Of a DNA stretch of 64,000 nt, positions 22,013 to 34,326 are shown piece after piece. The position numbers were made by a program, and so were the translations under genes. The DNA is from Ramazzottius varieornatus. Lineage: Eukaryota; Tardigrada; Eutardigrada; Parachela; Ramazzottiidae. Position 1 is the stretch's first letter, and the number at the start of each line of letters is the position of its first letter. The stretch spans positions 282,702 through 346,701 of the forward strand of contig BDGG01000013.1 in NCBI GenBank assembly GCA_001949185.1. The letters run 5' to 3'. The notes beneath the pieces were generated by a model, which saw only the letters and a list, made by a program, of their open reading frames with translations, searched no databases and was not told the origin of the DNA.

Positions 22013-23752
22013 TTACAATGGGAATTCTTTCAAAGACACGCTGGAAAAGATGACGTTTAAAACAATCTTTGAAGGTCTGGATGATACCGGCGTCCAATGG
22101 CTGAGCTCGTGCGGTACAGTTTGGTGGAAAGAAGTGAAGCTTGACGTTTGATCGGGAACCTTATGGGCGATGAAGTTGTCCAGAATCAGAAGAACGACAC
22201 GGTTTTGCTTGACCATCTCGCCATTAAGCCAGTCCAGCCAGGAGTTGAATATGGCCGTGGTCATACAGGCGGTACTGTTATAATAGTATGAAAACCCGTA
22301 CTCGTCGACCTTAATATCATGTACGAGGGAGAGGTTGTCGAATGGGCCACACCACTTAGGAGTTATGGAGTGGGCCAGTCAGTCTTTTCGCTAACTATCC
22401 ACTATTTCCGTAAAGTTTTCCGATGAAACGCTAGAGAATATCTTTTTGTATGTCTGTGCACAGGTTATTAGCAGAGCAAAATTCAGATGCTCAAGATGAG
22501 ATGCCCGATCTGGAAAATGATCGCATCCCATGTTAAGAAAACATGAGCATAAAGTAGTAGAGAGGCCACAAGAGGCGCTGCTGCCGCCTTTCCGAGTGAC
22601 TCACTCAGCAAAACTGAATCGTACAGCAGGGCCAAATTTTCAAAACAAGCATACGAAATCGTTTCTGAGGACATTCTCTCATTCATCTCAAGCATGTCGT
22701 CTCCCAAGCTCGTCAGTGCTGCAGAAACCCAAAGTTGTGAAGTTGTGGTAAAGAAGTCTAGTGTAAGACAAACCCTTCCGTTGGACTATTGAAATCATTT
22801 GCAGCATAAAGCTGGACCGTAAGCAACATACCACAAATCTAAACCTGCGGTGTAGCTCGAACCGCCAGTTGAACAAGCGCATTGTGCGTGGTGCCACCCT
22901 ATACCACAGCTATTTTCGCGGTGGCCCACTCCATAAACCCAAAATGATGTGGCCCACTCGATAACCTCTCCCTCATACGGCATTTTTCTGAAAGGCTCGA
23001 GATCGTTCGGCGGTACCGATCACACATACGGCAAACCTTTCGCCACCGGCAGAGCATAGAAGGAAGATAGTGATTCTATCTTTTGCGACCTTCACACCAG
23101 TTTCTTGCTTTCCACCAATGACCAACGACTAAATCCCCACATTTCGCCACCACATTCCAGTTTAATCCGCATTGAGGAGGTTTTTCGGGTCATTATTGAG
23201 AAGTATCTTCGGCTGATCATCCAGAAACCACTTTTCAAGAGCGACCAAGTCCGTACTGGATTCCTCGCCTAAAAATATGAGTGAGTTTGTAAAAGTGGCT
23301 AATCTATGAACGACCAATCTCTTCAACGATTTCTTTAATTTCTTGAAGGATTTACTATGAAGCCTTTTCAGGTTTATATCGTTTCGTTTGGTGAACTTCT
23401 CGTACCATCCGTTGGTGCACTTGAAGCTGGCAATTCTCAGGGAAGAGGCAATGAAAGTGGCAGTGTTTCGGAGGAAAACAGGACGGATAGGTATGCGCTT
23501 GCTTCGGGCCCACTTCAGGAGCTTCAAACATCCCTCTTCGACCTCAGGAAATTGTAAATTCACGGTGGTTCTCTTCCGTTTTCTCACGGCACTACCACCA
23601 GTTTTGAGAGCTGCAGCGATAGCGCTGGTCTTTTCGTGGATCAACCGTATTCCGCTCTCTGTCATATCGAAACGATCCGCCAGATCGCCAGCTTTAGCCT
23701 GAAATAAGAACAGAACTTGCTTGTTGACAGGAAGCTGATATTTTGTGAGCAA
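22013..23752 (-). pseudogene. Broken Tigger/pogo-type transposase
   Basis: Two minus-strand pieces fit one transposase in order. The first, 23162..23752, has AGDLADRFDMTESGIRLIHE and LLKWARSKRIPIRPVFLRN, resembling the CENP-B-type DNA-binding region (HTH_Tnp_Tc5) of Tigger elements. The second, from about 22315 down to 22013, has EYGFSYYYNSTACMTTAIF, SWLDWLN and NRVVLLILDNFIAHK, the DDE catalytic block (LxxDNxxxH). The 22330-23160 gap between them lacks a continuous frame, and the second piece ends early. The element is not functional as it stands. Part of the gap (22310-22365 and 22925-22980) holds two similar copies of 'gtcgaatgggccac / ataacctctccctcata' sequence, one inverted, pointing to internal rearrangement. 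Confidence 0.7.
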
Positions 23753-24286
23753 CTTACACCGTGATCCATCAAGTGAGCGATCTGAGCTCGTCTTTCCAGT
23801 ACGGTACTTTCCAATACAGCCGGCTTCCGTCGCTGGTTCTGATTATCTGGATACAAGAACAGATACAAGAACTAAAGCAGTAGGACAACGGGAAAGGTGC
23901 CGGAATAAGCGTAAATTGGGGAGAGTGAACACATTAGAAAACCATCGGAAGTGCTATGGTTCAGTTTGTGATAGAAGCCTTTGACTGAGCAGCTGATTCA
24001 CTAGTACTAGTACCGGACGTGAGTCGCTACAGCTTTGCGCGGTTGGTTCACCTTCTTGATTGACTCCACGGACGTCATAGCCTCTTCGGCAAGTCAGCTA
24101 TCGCAAACTCGGCATGTGTGTTTTCGTAGAAAACGTATCTAAAGATTAACCTTTTACTCTGTTCCGATGCAAAGCCAGGCTAAGCGCTGTATGAACAGAG
24201 TTCGAAAAATGCCGCAAGAGCGCCAGAGAAAAAGAGGGTATATAAAACAAAAACAACCAACTTTTTCGTTTTTAAAATCTCAAAAT

Positions 24287-26494
24287 CTAAACCAGCAGAA
24301 GTACATCTACATTGTTCTTGCACCACATGAAATTCGAGCAGTTTAGCCCGCTCAGATAGTTCTTAAAACTCAACAAGCTATTTACATGAAGAGCAGATGG
24401 ACAAAAAAGGCTATCTTTGAACAATGCCTCGGCGATGTACGCAAACGAGCCGGAAGTGGACTCAAGAAGCTTGCAGGACAGTGGAGCGGTGGAGACAGGC
24501 AGCATCATCAGGATTTTGGCTTGACTCCTTGTTTTCAAGTTCCGGCTTGGTTCTTGGCTCTTCAGCAGACGATTACCGTTGGCAAAATTACCAGTCCAAA
24601 TTCGAAAGACGTTCACCAGGAGGTTTTCACAGCGTCGATGCCAGAGTGGCTTCCATGCGACTTCTTGCAAATGCTGGCGGTATCGCTTGAAGTCTGGATC
24701 GTGCCTGTCTTTGTCTGCTCGGCTCAATCGGATGCTCTGCAGGAACTTCTTTTGAATGGATTCCAGCTGTCTTTGCAGGCTCTTGGTCGTAGGGAACCAG
24801 CATGACGAGGCATAGTCGTGGACTGCTCTTACGAGGCTCTTGTAAAGAAGCTGCTTCACTGCTCCATATCGTTGGGGAAAGAACGCGTTGACAGCGTACA
24901 ATCTTTGCCTGCACTTGGCCGTCACTTTGTCCACTTGGGCTGTCCATTCGAGCTTGCTTGAGAATGTTACGCCGAGGCAAACTGCTTCATTCACCAAAGG
25001 GATCTTCCTGCCACTAAACACGTAGTTTTCGCCTGGAACCTTCACACTCTTGTCCCGCTTGTTCGAGATCCGGAGGTGTTGCGACTTTTCCGGATTGATT
25101 TTGAGGCCGACTTCTTTACACCATGCTTCTAACCGTTGGAGATCTTGCTGGAGGACAACGTAGTCTTCATGTTTCTTGATTGTTCGAGACAGAACAATGT
25201 CATCGGCGTACTGCATGACCGTGGAACTGATGCTTTTGGCTAGGCTGTTAACGGCAATGGTGAAGAGAAGTGGGCCAAGAATTGAACCCTGCGGCACACC
25301 AGATGGGACAGATTGTTCCGACGAGAAATGTCCCTCAACCACGACCCTTTGGCTCCTTCCTTTCAAGTAATCAGACAGCAAACCTTTCATCTCACCATTC
25401 ACTCCATGACTTGACAGGCTAGTGACGATGGACGAGTGCGGAAGCTTGTCGAAGGCTTTCGAACAGTCCAAAAGAACCACGTCTTCTTCGTCTCTTTGTA
25501 AGAGGGTTTGCGAGTATTGGTGAGCCATATGGAGCAACTGCATTTCCGTCGACCTCTGCTTTCTGAATCCGTACTGCGTATCTGAAAGTAGATTATTCTT
25601 ATCAAGATAGTTACTCAGATGACTCGCCACAATCTTCTCGAACAGCTTGGATAATGGTGGTAGAAGGGAGATGGGACGAAAGGAAGAGCTTCCCTTCTTT
25701 GGTATTGGTACCACTTCGGCCTGCTTCCACGCTGTGGGGAATTCTCTTTTGCTGACGATCAGATTGAACAGTCTTGACAAGGGATATACTACGGATGTTC
25801 CCGCGATCTTGAGTAGCTGGTTGGTTATCAGGAAGGAACCAGCAGCTTTAGCAGAGGCGTTGGATTTGCTTCAAGGCGTTGGATTTGCTTCAAGATCACC
25901 GAGGTAGTGAAGTGAAGTGGCGCGCAGTGGGGTGTCTCTGGGGGCTCAACACGTATCGGCTCACCATGGCTAACGGTTGATGGCAGGCAGTGGCGTGGAC
26001 AGGCAGAGTACACTTAGGAGAATTCTTGGCTGATAAACTCGGCTTTGTCTTGCGGATCTACGATGTACTTCTCATCATGACCAGGTATCGGGATAGGCGG
26101 GATAGATGCAGCGGAGGTGTTCTTCTTGACATGTTTCCAGACTGCTCGGGGATTTCTGCGGGATGCTTTTGCGATGCCATAAAGACGACGATGCTTGTCA
26201 GATTGGATGATCCTTCTCTTCGAGCTCCTTCCAACTTGAATAATCTGCTTGATCCCTTGTTCTTCTCCATTTCTTAAAGGCACTTCCACATCTTCGCAAG
26301 CTATTAATAGCTCTTTCGGAGAGGGAAGGACGATGAAGACGCTTGGCTCCGACAGACTTCAACTGAAAAGCACTCTTCGCAGCAGCGATGAATTTATCCT
26401 GAAAAACAGTAACGGCAACATCGACATTGCACATCAAATCAAACACCTGGCCCCAATCAATCGATGATAGTGCAGTCTTATTTGTGACGTACAT
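24287..26494 (-). mobile_element. 5'-truncated, frameshifted non-LTR retrotransposon (LINE) with reverse transcriptase
   Basis: The minus-strand frame 25780..24287 encodes a reverse transcriptase domain of the Jockey/CR1-like group: WKQAEVVPIPKKG, FRPISLLPPLSKLFEKIVA, QYGFRKQRSTEMQLL, SGVPQGSILGPLLF and the catalytic YADD in VMQYADDIVL. The C-terminal part has a typical LGVTFSSKLEW and RRCENLLVNVFRIW. Upstream linker sequence continues in other frames at 25828..26013, 26014..26289 and 26198..26494, so there are at least two frameshifts. A 19-bp tandem duplication (ggcgttggatttgcttcaa) at about 25855-25892 lies at one of them. The endonuclease domain is missing. The element ends at about 24245 in an A/C-rich run on the plus strand. 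It is a dead copy. Confidence 0.85.
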
Positions 26495-27179
26495 AAATTA
26501 TCGGAGGTAATACAGTACTAAGCGTTGCGAGCACTACGCAATAGCCTCACACTGTGTCGGCAGCAGCAAATCAAACATCAAACTGCGCTTAACAAGTCAA
26601 AATTGCAGCTCCCTCTCTTGCAGCACTACATAACGAAGTTATGGATACTGCACTGTGACCTTACCCTATGGCAGTGTATTTCCGATACAACTTTTGCAGT
26701 TTGAATTACAATTATGACTAATCGAAATCCTGTGAGTAACCGTAATTCGTATTGCCGGTAGTTCGTCGTTACTGAACTGCCGATTACGATTAATCGAAAT
26801 CCAGCTTTCGACAGCAATTCAAATTTGAATTATTAGGACGATATTTTGTAATTTCAATATAGTATGCCCGTAAAGCTGTCGTTCCAGTCGCAATATTAAG
26901 GAGCGTATGGGATGCCCGTCTGTCGTGCTATATCGATCATGCAGTGCCCGAGGCATCTTATCCGGGTGCACAGATCAATTCTGGCGCGGGTTCGCCCGGC
27001 GCTAACACATAGTGGTACGATCAGCCCTTTCGCACCAGGGGGCTGAAACATGAATTTTCGCAGTACAAATTTCTCTCGTCTTTGAATTTTCTCGTGCATC
27101 TTCTTTCCGATGTTCGCTTTGTCTTCTTTACGGATACCGTAGGTTCAAGTAAGGAGGAGTGGTCGTCGTCGAACCCGGG
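26495..27179. other. AT-rich non-genic DNA
   Basis: About 680 bases. The stretch 26680-26850 repeats short motifs such as gattaatcgaaatcc / gactaatcgaaatcc and ttgaattac. A phrase ccctatggcagtg (26668) recurs at 28871. These may be remains of the ends of the hAT element between them. No gene is supported. Confidence 0.4.
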
Positions 27180-28340
27180 CTAGCCATCATCTTGGCCACT
27201 TGTAGCGATACCATCCAACCTAGCCAGTGTTCTATCGTCGTAGAAGAGCTGAGTGACTATGTAAAAAGTGTGGGATACTGAGGAGACATGACCTGCAATG
27301 TCGGACACGTAGATCTGTTGAAGAAAGCTATGGGAAGTTCCGAGAAGCTGAACCTTACCGCCGGTGGTCTCACAGCTTGAGGGAAGGATTGTTCCTGACT
27401 TTCCTGTCGAGGGTAAAACCATTATTCACGCAGAGGTCCCTTATGGTTTCCCATCGTTGGTGATACAGGTGGTCCTGTGGAGCGCTTTGGTCAACTTCAC
27501 AATGTATCGTTGTGTTTTCCGAAAGAAAACATAAAGCGTACCGGTTGTAAGACAGATTTGGCCGGCTTTCTACAGCAGATCTTAATGATCTCTCGAAGTC
27601 GCTCCTCGGTTGAGTCCATGAAGCCGCGTACCGTCTTGCGTGTCGGTAAAGGCGCTCGGTAGTCCAGATGATAAATCAAGTCGTGGAAGCTTTCGTCTTC
27701 GACACCATTCAGCGTCACGGATGGCGATCGCAGATCATAGAGAGCAACTTTCTGGAGTGTACTGTCGTGCCTGTAGACAATGATCAGGGATCAGATTTTG
27801 CAATCGGAGTGGCCAGATCAGTCGATCAATCAATTTACCTTGGATGGTTTTTTTCGTACGGCTGTTTTGATTGAGCCACCTCTTCGAGCGTTACTTGTCT
27901 GAAGTAAACGCCCGAAAGGGAATCCTTCTCCTTTCAGCTTTCTGTTTTGCCAACAGTTCGAGTTATTCCTTGTAGGCTGCTGGATGCTTCTGCAGATGAA
28001 CTCTGTTATTTCCTGCAGAGCAGCCGATAAGTTGTTTCGAGCAGCCTCCAACCATGCACGTCGAATGGTCGCCTTCTTCGTCATACTTGAAGAAATTCCA
28101 AACTGGTGAGTCCTTCTTCCTTCCCCCTGCAGACTGCTCCAAATTTGGAACTCCAACGTTTAGAGTTCCAACAGAAATTATCAGCTCACTGGCAGCATAT
28201 GATGACGGCGGAGGAACGCAGTTCTTGGAGGATGTGGTCAAGTCCACGACGGATTCTATGGAAGACGTGTTGGTGGAAGGCTTCTGACCCATCTTATGCG
28301 TGTCGACCTTACGCTTTCCCTTGTTCTGCATCTCGACCAT
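27180..28340 (-). pseudogene. Remnant of a hAT transposon (BED finger plus hAT core fragments)
   Basis: Minus-strand pieces occur in the order expected for a hAT transposase. At 28340..27963 there is a BED-type zinc finger: SPVWNFFKYDEEGDHSTCMV GGCSKQL, then NNRVHLQKHPAAYKE (W..F, C..C, H..H pattern). At 27718..27497 is the conserved ESFHDLIYHLD, then APLPTRKTVRGFM, matching the hAT 'YxxPSRKTV' block. At 27422..27180 a further piece (TSHSFLQQIYVSDIAGHVSS) could be mid-region. Frames change between the pieces and no complete catalytic core is present, so it is an old, inactive copy. Confidence 0.65.
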
Positions 28341-29213
28341 GATCGAGATGTCAGTATGAAGACTTGGAACAACACAGATTAGCGGTGGAATCTGAACGTT
28401 TCACAAAGTCACTTAAAACCTCTTCGGCTTCACTTCCGGCGATGCTTTTCTAATTTATCTCCTCGTCAAATCAATGATCAATGATACGCAATCGTAAGAG
28501 GCAAACTGCAAAAACAAGCTCCGATGTGCCAGCCTCTGAATGCGCTATAGTCCGGGGGCAGATTGGCAATGCGGGCTTGACGCTGACAGCTGTAGATTCA
28601 ACCGGCGCACTTGAACTGGCAGTTTTGCAGTACTAATGCGCAATTCAAACCGACCGTAGTGTCTTATTCCGATTATGCTTATTTGAATTAAGCCCTTGTA
28701 TGATTTGAATTACGAATTAAAATACTCTGATCATTTGTCATTTGAATTTGGATTCCGATTCATATCGAAATACGTTGGCAAAAGGTTCTCAATTTGACTT
28801 GTTGTATCAGAATCCCAAAAAGGCCAAAATTAGCCATTTTCAATTATGTATTACAATAATCAACAACACTGCCCTATGGCAGTGAAGGTGATCAACTGAT
28901 CTTGACCGAGCAACGCAGCCAACATTGCCACCTGCAGAACTTGACTGGGTAAAGTATACCAGTGAGAAAAGTTAGACCTCGCTCCTCGTAGTTTTAATCT
29001 TATGCAGTTATCCTTACTGTGTTTTCTTCTGCCGATCTGGATAACATTGTGGTGTTTCCTTGTCGTCAAAACCCTGTATACCAAAGGTTTTGCTGTGTTG
29101 AGTTCGGATACTCTTGCGTGCGTGTGGCGCTGAATCCACAGAGAGTGCCCAGTGTATCCTTTGCAGGAATCGGACTTACAGTCCGGAAATACTTTATGGT
29201 TTGTGCTTGAAAG
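28341..29213. other. AT-rich non-genic DNA and FAHD1 upstream region
   Basis: About 870 bases. 28670-28860 is AT-rich and similar in flavour to 26680-26860. A near-perfect palindrome cactgccctatggcagtg lies at 28866-28883. It could be a transposon end. FAHD1 regulatory sequence must be in 28900-29213. Nothing else was recognised. Confidence 0.4.
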
Positions 29214-30250
29214 ATGTCTGGTCGGAGTTTCGAAAAGTTCGCGGAACTAGCATCCAAGATCATCGCGGTCGGGAAGAACTACGCAGATCATATAAAGGTG
29301 AGATCGAGCCTGACCGGAAATCTTTGAGGCTCGTCATATGACGCGCATATTTTGTATCTATCGTCGAGAGGGTAGATGACGTCAGAAGTATAGGGAGTTC
29401 AGCAGAAGCCGCGGTGACGACATGTGTTGTTTGACCGGGGTAGTATGACTTTTGCAGGAAATGGGCTACGCTGCCACTTCTGCCACCAAGAAAGGCGAGC
29501 CACTCATCTTCATGAAGCCCACCTCAGCCTTTGTTAAGGAAGGAAGCAAGATCGAGATACCTCCCGGATGTGCCAACCTTCACCACGAAGTAGAGCTGGG
29601 AGTCGTCATCGGTCGTCTGGCTAAGAAAGTGCGCGAGGAGGAAGCTATGCAGTACGTGGCTGGATACACCGTAGCGCTCGACATGACTGACAGGGATCTT
29701 CAGGCTACAGCCAAGAAGAACGGAACTCCGTGGACTATTCCGAAAGGCTTCGATACGTCGTGTCCTGTTGGGTCCTTCATCCCGAAGAAAGCTGTCCCAG
29801 ATCCACACGCGTTGAGAATATGGTGCAAGGTAACTTGAAATTTGTCCCTTTTTGGACGCCCCGGTCGAAACAACTGAAATCGTTGTCATGTTTCTTTTAC
29901 ATGGACCGCTGCCATGTGAAAGCATTGGTTCGCTGCAATATTTCTAACCGGGTCGGTACCTCTCGGTTTTTGGAATTCAGTGATGAAAACGGTGTTTTCC
30001 GCTTCGTTAGGTGAATGGTGAGACCCGACAGGATGGAACGACGAGTGACATGATATTTTCCATACCGTTTCTGATTAGCTACATCACGAACTACATAACA
30101 CTGTACCCAGGGGACGTGGTGCTGACGGGGACCCCGGCTGGGGTTAGCGGCGTCAAAGAAGGCGACGTGATTGAAGCTGGTATTGGTGATCTGTCCAAAG
30201 TCAGGTTCGAAGTGGGAACGTATGAGGCTCCTGCTCAAGAAAACAATTAG
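29214..30250 (+). CDS. FAHD1: Acylpyruvase / oxaloacetate decarboxylase FAHD1
   Basis: Three exons, 29214..29297, 29458..29829 and 30011..30250, make 231 codons plus stop (human FAHD1 is about 221 aa). FAHD1 is a mitochondrial member of the fumarylacetoacetase superfamily that hydrolyses acylpyruvates and decarboxylates oxaloacetate. Family landmarks are [47 protein letters not shown] (two metal-binding Glu), [10 protein letters not shown] (metal-binding Asp), [15 protein letters not shown], and [18 protein letters not shown]. The start ATG at 29214 gives [20 protein letters not shown]. No clear targeting peptide is visible. The paralogue FAH lies only about 4 kb away on the other strand, but the two share only the catalytic domain. 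Confidence 0.95.
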
Positions 30251-31947
30251 AATGAGTCACATTGTGGGCCCACTTGTTGAAGCTAGGAATTTTAAGGAAG
30301 TTGGTCTGATTTTGACAAGTGCTTTTCCCGGTGCGATAGCTTTTAGAGTGATATACCTTCCCCGGGCTCACGAATTGCTTAGGGACTGTTGACGTGCAGT
30401 GCTCCTCCTTACTTACGACTGAAGAAACAAACGTTCCTTGGTGCGAGGAACTGTGTTAACGTGTTCGCTGGATGAGTTGTGCCAGAGAGACTCTCTGGTT
30501 GTTCTGTGGACTACCATACCATGGAAGACTTCAACCGTGTCTTAATCATCACTGGACATGGTTCTGTCGGCTCTTGCATGGTGTGCTCGTGGTAAAGATC
30601 CAGACGATGCCGGACGCAAGTACATACCCTCGGGAGGGCCGCTACGTTTGTAAGGTACTGCTATTTTCCTGTATCAACTGCGATGACGCGAAGAACGACA
30701 GCAGTTATGCAGTGGTAACGAATAATGCTTGCCCATTTTTCCGGAGCAGTTATGACTACAAAACGAGTAAGCATTCCTAGTCTTTCCGTAGCGACGTGGT
30801 CAATAACCGAAAAACAGTGAAGCTACACGTTTTTGTTGTAGAAGTGCTGAAGAAAGGGTGCTCCTCGGGGGAGCAATGGAATTACTCGTCAGAGGCCTAC
30901 TGCAGTGCATGCAGTCACAGTGCAGCGATTCCGAGTCATGCGATGAAGGTCGAACGTTGTGGTATTCCTGTAGCATTCCTGTAGCACTCCTCTTTGCAAA
31001 TCTTGGAACCTGACATCGCTTGTCGGTTTTCACCCCATACGGCGTCGGCAGCTACGACAGACACTGATTATTCAGAATATAGAGCGACAAAGATCCTTAG
31101 ATTCCTTACGTGGAATTGTCCAAAAAGTCGAAAAAGGCATGAAGAACAGTTCCGTTGTTGTGATCGGCTTTCCGAAAATACTCGGCCTTTGCCATTCATA
31201 TCCTCGTACGTATTTCTGTACTACGTTTTTGCTCTTCCTTAAATTCATCGACTCTGGGCTATGAAAATCGTAAGTCTGGCGAAAATTACAGAATACAGTC
31301 CTACCTGTGAGATGTGACAGTTCAAACGCCCGATTTCAGTTCTGGACGGTACGTGTGTACACGGGCTGCTCTCTATGCTGTTCGCATGAGACCGATCAGC
31401 TGATCGGACACGCGCTTGATTACTTCATCAAGTCAAGCCATAACCGGACGTCGATCAGCTGATCGTGCTGCGTAGTGCATGGCCAGCAGTCTCGTGCAGA
31501 AACGCTGTTCGGTTGCAGAAGAAGCAATTGTCACATCTCACAGGTAGGACTGTATTAGGAAAACAGGAGAATACACTGTTTTTGAGTTATTGATTGGTTA
31601 AAGAAGAAATTTGACCTTGCAACTGGGAAAGCCCGGGGAAACTGGGCGTTTGACCTGTTGCCCTTTTTCTCGTCGATCACCAATCAATCGACAACCTTGT
31701 GTCTTTTCCATCGTGATCATTTTTCTCGTCCTTTTCATCGATTTCTGGATCTTTTCTCGTTCTGCGCCTTCCCTTATAAGTCGTATTCATATCCGCACAG
31801 TCATAAGGACAATATTCCTCATCCATCTAGAACATCCTTCTCAGCAGTCATCGTGTGGTCACATGTAGCTCGGGAGACGAATCTTCGCTGTAGCCTGTTA
31901 ATAACTTCGGATTTCAAAGATAGATTTCCGTTAAAGATCCCGAAGCT
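30251..31947. other. Intergenic region between FAHD1 and CFAP410
   Basis: About 1.7 kb with no supported gene. It contains one clear Tc1/mariner-type MITE at 31290..31558 (listed separately). The last 300 bases should hold the CFAP410 promoter. Confidence 0.5.
31290..31558. mobile_element. Tc1/mariner-like MITE with 29-bp or longer terminal inverted repeats and TA target site
   Basis: The left end TA-CAGTCCTACCTGTGAGATG, continuing TGACA, is the reverse complement of the right end at about 31531..31554. The repeats start CAGTCCTACC next to TA on both sides, the hallmark of Tc1/mariner insertion. The inside (about 210 bp) has no open frame. It holds two copies of cgatcagctgatcg (near 31394 and 31449), which are themselves perfect palindromes. 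Confidence 0.85.
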
Positions 31948-33750
31948 ATGGTGGTTCTGACGGCATCCTCGGTAAGCCCGCTTTCATTGATGTGTTCCGT
32001 ATCCAGGATGTTCTCCGAACAGTAAGGAGCAGACTGTTACAATACGAGATCACAGCACCCAAAAATCATGCCCGAGTGGCGGCGCGTTGCGCATGATGTC
32101 AGTGTACGCAGTGAAAAACTCAATGTTGAAGCTGAAAACGTGTTATATCATGCGCGGATGTGGCTGGGTGAAGGAACTTGTCAAACGTTGTGTTTTGCAG
32201 GTTCTATCTCGCGCTCGTGTGTCGGACCTTCGCAGCGTCGTCAAGCTCAATGTCTGGTACGTCCTTACGTACTCAAATATGTACCTCCCCTGTTTATTTC
32301 AGTGCTGTTTCATTGTAGGGGCTGCAGTTTGAGCGACGTGTCCATCATCGAACAGTGTACCAACCTGCAAGTCTTCTCCGCCAGGTGAGCCCCTTCTTGC
32401 TCTCGATTCTTCCTTTCGATGGACGAATGTTAACCTGCTTTTCCTTTATCAGTTGTAATGAGATAACGTCGCTAGAGGCATTCACGTCCTGTCGCAACCT
32501 ACAGGAGCTGTACATTCGAGAGAATCACATCGAAGACATCCATCAGGTTCAGTTCCTGGCTCAACTACCTTCCCTCAGGATCCTCTGGCTAGCCGGCAAC
32601 CCTTGCTGCCAACGCTTCGGCGGCAACGATGAACTGTATCGTCTGTGGGTGTTAAAGCACCTTCCCCGGCTTGAACGTTTGGATAACCTCGGTAAGAACC
32701 CCTGATTTTGGTCTGCTGATTTACGGAAAAGATTTTGTACTGTTTTCAGAAATCCAACCTGCGGAAAGATCTCGAGCAAGAGAGATCAGCGGGGACCTTC
32801 CGAGTATAGGTCGAGCGGTGACGCCGCAGTCGGAACATGTTCCGCAGCCCATCCCGGTGGTCGATTCGACGACGATGCAGCGACCTACAATGTCACCGCT
32901 GAGGAATGTGGCGAAGACACCAACCGGAAGTGCCCCCAGTGTGGTGATGTCTCCGGTGTCCGGTCAACTTGACACCTCTTCATCAAGGTTCGTTGTTATT
33001 CGCTTTGCCTCATGCGTAGAAAAAAATTAGTCGAGGAAAATCGAAAAGTCAAATATGGGGCTCGACTATCTCGGCAAGATTGTTTTTTGGCGGCGCACTG
33101 TATTGCGGTACACGTGCGCCACTTGAGAAAATAATGAGACTCGACAAGAGCGTGTTTCCCAGTGGCGCACGATTGCCGCCTATAACTTCGAACACATGCG
33201 CGACTTTGGGAAGACGGTATAATCGAGTTTGTGTACCGAACTGTCGAATGATTTTGCAGTATCGAGTGCTATCATTCAAGATTCAGTATCCCCATGAGCT
33301 GATGGCGTGTTATGTTCATGTGATGCTTCTCTGGTGTTGTAGGTCAGGTGCGTCCGTGACCGTGAGGCCGGATACGAGGTTAACGCTGTCGTCGGGTTCG
33401 ACGACCAGCAGGCGGCCTGCTCGCAACCACGCTCATTATGAGCCGGAAGGAGACTCGCTGGCGGTGGATAATGAGGCCTTGCATACAGATTCGAGGGTCG
33501 CAACCCCGCTGGCTGAGCTACCGAATCCTGGAACACTTGCGTCCACGAAAAGCAAACTTCGGGTAAGACCAGAACGATAGTGATACTGTTTTAGTTTTCT
33601 GGAAACAGAACTTGATCTTGAGAGCATTTCCTCGTTTTTCAGAACGTGAATATCCTGAGTGCGGCCTTGACTTTGGTGAAAGAATTGGACGTCGAGAGCT
33701 TGCAGATCTTACAGATGGAAATTCACCAACGCCTGCAGAATGCTACTTAG
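31948..33750 (+). CDS. CFAP410: Cilia- and flagella-associated protein 410 (LRR protein C21orf2)
   Basis: Seven exons: 31948..31971, 32201..32256, 32319..32384, 32453..32691, 32750..32987, 33343..33562, 33643..33750; 316 codons plus stop. CFAP410 works at the base of cilia, with NEK1 and SPATA7. The N-terminal leucine-rich repeats read SVVKLNVWGCSLSDVSIIEQ, SLEAFTSCRNLQELYIREN and FLAQLPSLRILWLAGNPCC, closed by the LRR cap (LKHLPRLERLDNLEI). A Ser/Thr/Pro-rich linker follows. The C-terminal helix NVNILSAALTLVKELDVESL is the conserved tetramerisation region (human NVLTAILLLLRELD). The first exon codes only 8 residues (MVVLTASS); I chose it because it matches the family start (MVLTRAKA) and has a good donor. 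Intron 5 holds two family A hairpins. Confidence 0.92.
33087..33210. repeat. Two family A palindromes in CFAP410 intron 5
   Basis: Copy one: ttggcggcgcac (33087) and cacgtgcgccacttgag (33111-33126). Copy two: ttcccagtggcgcac (33156-33170) and acatgcgcgactttggg (33194-33210). Sequence between them (gactcgacaagagcgtg) belongs to the element flanks. Confidence 0.75.
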
Positions 33751-34326
33751 TAAAGGCTAGAATTTGCGCTTCTAAACGAAATGACTGTAATACGCAAAAG
33801 AATTAGAGTTTTTCGGTTTGCTGTAGTTTTTTGTTCGAACTTTTCATTTCTGTGGATGTACGACGGTGGATAGTTTTGGCTTGTTGTCTCGCTTTTCTGT
33901 TGTCTTTCCGTCGAGCAAGAATCTCTGCTTTTCTACGGCTGCTACAACTTTGTCATTCCGCTCTTTTTCCATTAAACCGGTCGTGAGTTTGCGAGTCAGA
34001 TCGCTTTTAGAATTTTTACTGGTTGTGTTCTGCTACAGACGTTTCGACCTCGTCAAAGAAGTCTTCAGAGCAGTTGCAATCACGTGCTGAATTCACGTTA
34101 TTAATAGAAAGCCAACAGGCAGACCGCTTGGCTAACGCTGTTCTTTTTCTGTTCAAGCATTATTAGCCGTTGCCGAGTTCATAGTACCTTTTCGTCGGGA
34201 AAAAATGACGATTGTGTGTAAAGAGAGCGCTTCTCTACTCGCGGAGAAAAGTATTTTCGTAGGAATTTTCGTAGGAAGTTCCGAGTCGTAGTTTTCTCGT
34301 GTGTGAATGGCGCTTACGGCGGCTCT
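33751..34326. other. Convergent 3' ends of CFAP410 (+) and FAH (-)
   Basis: About 575 bases between two stop codons, T-rich from 33800 to 34200 on the plus strand. It should hold both 3' UTRs. No other feature was recognised. Confidence 0.4.
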
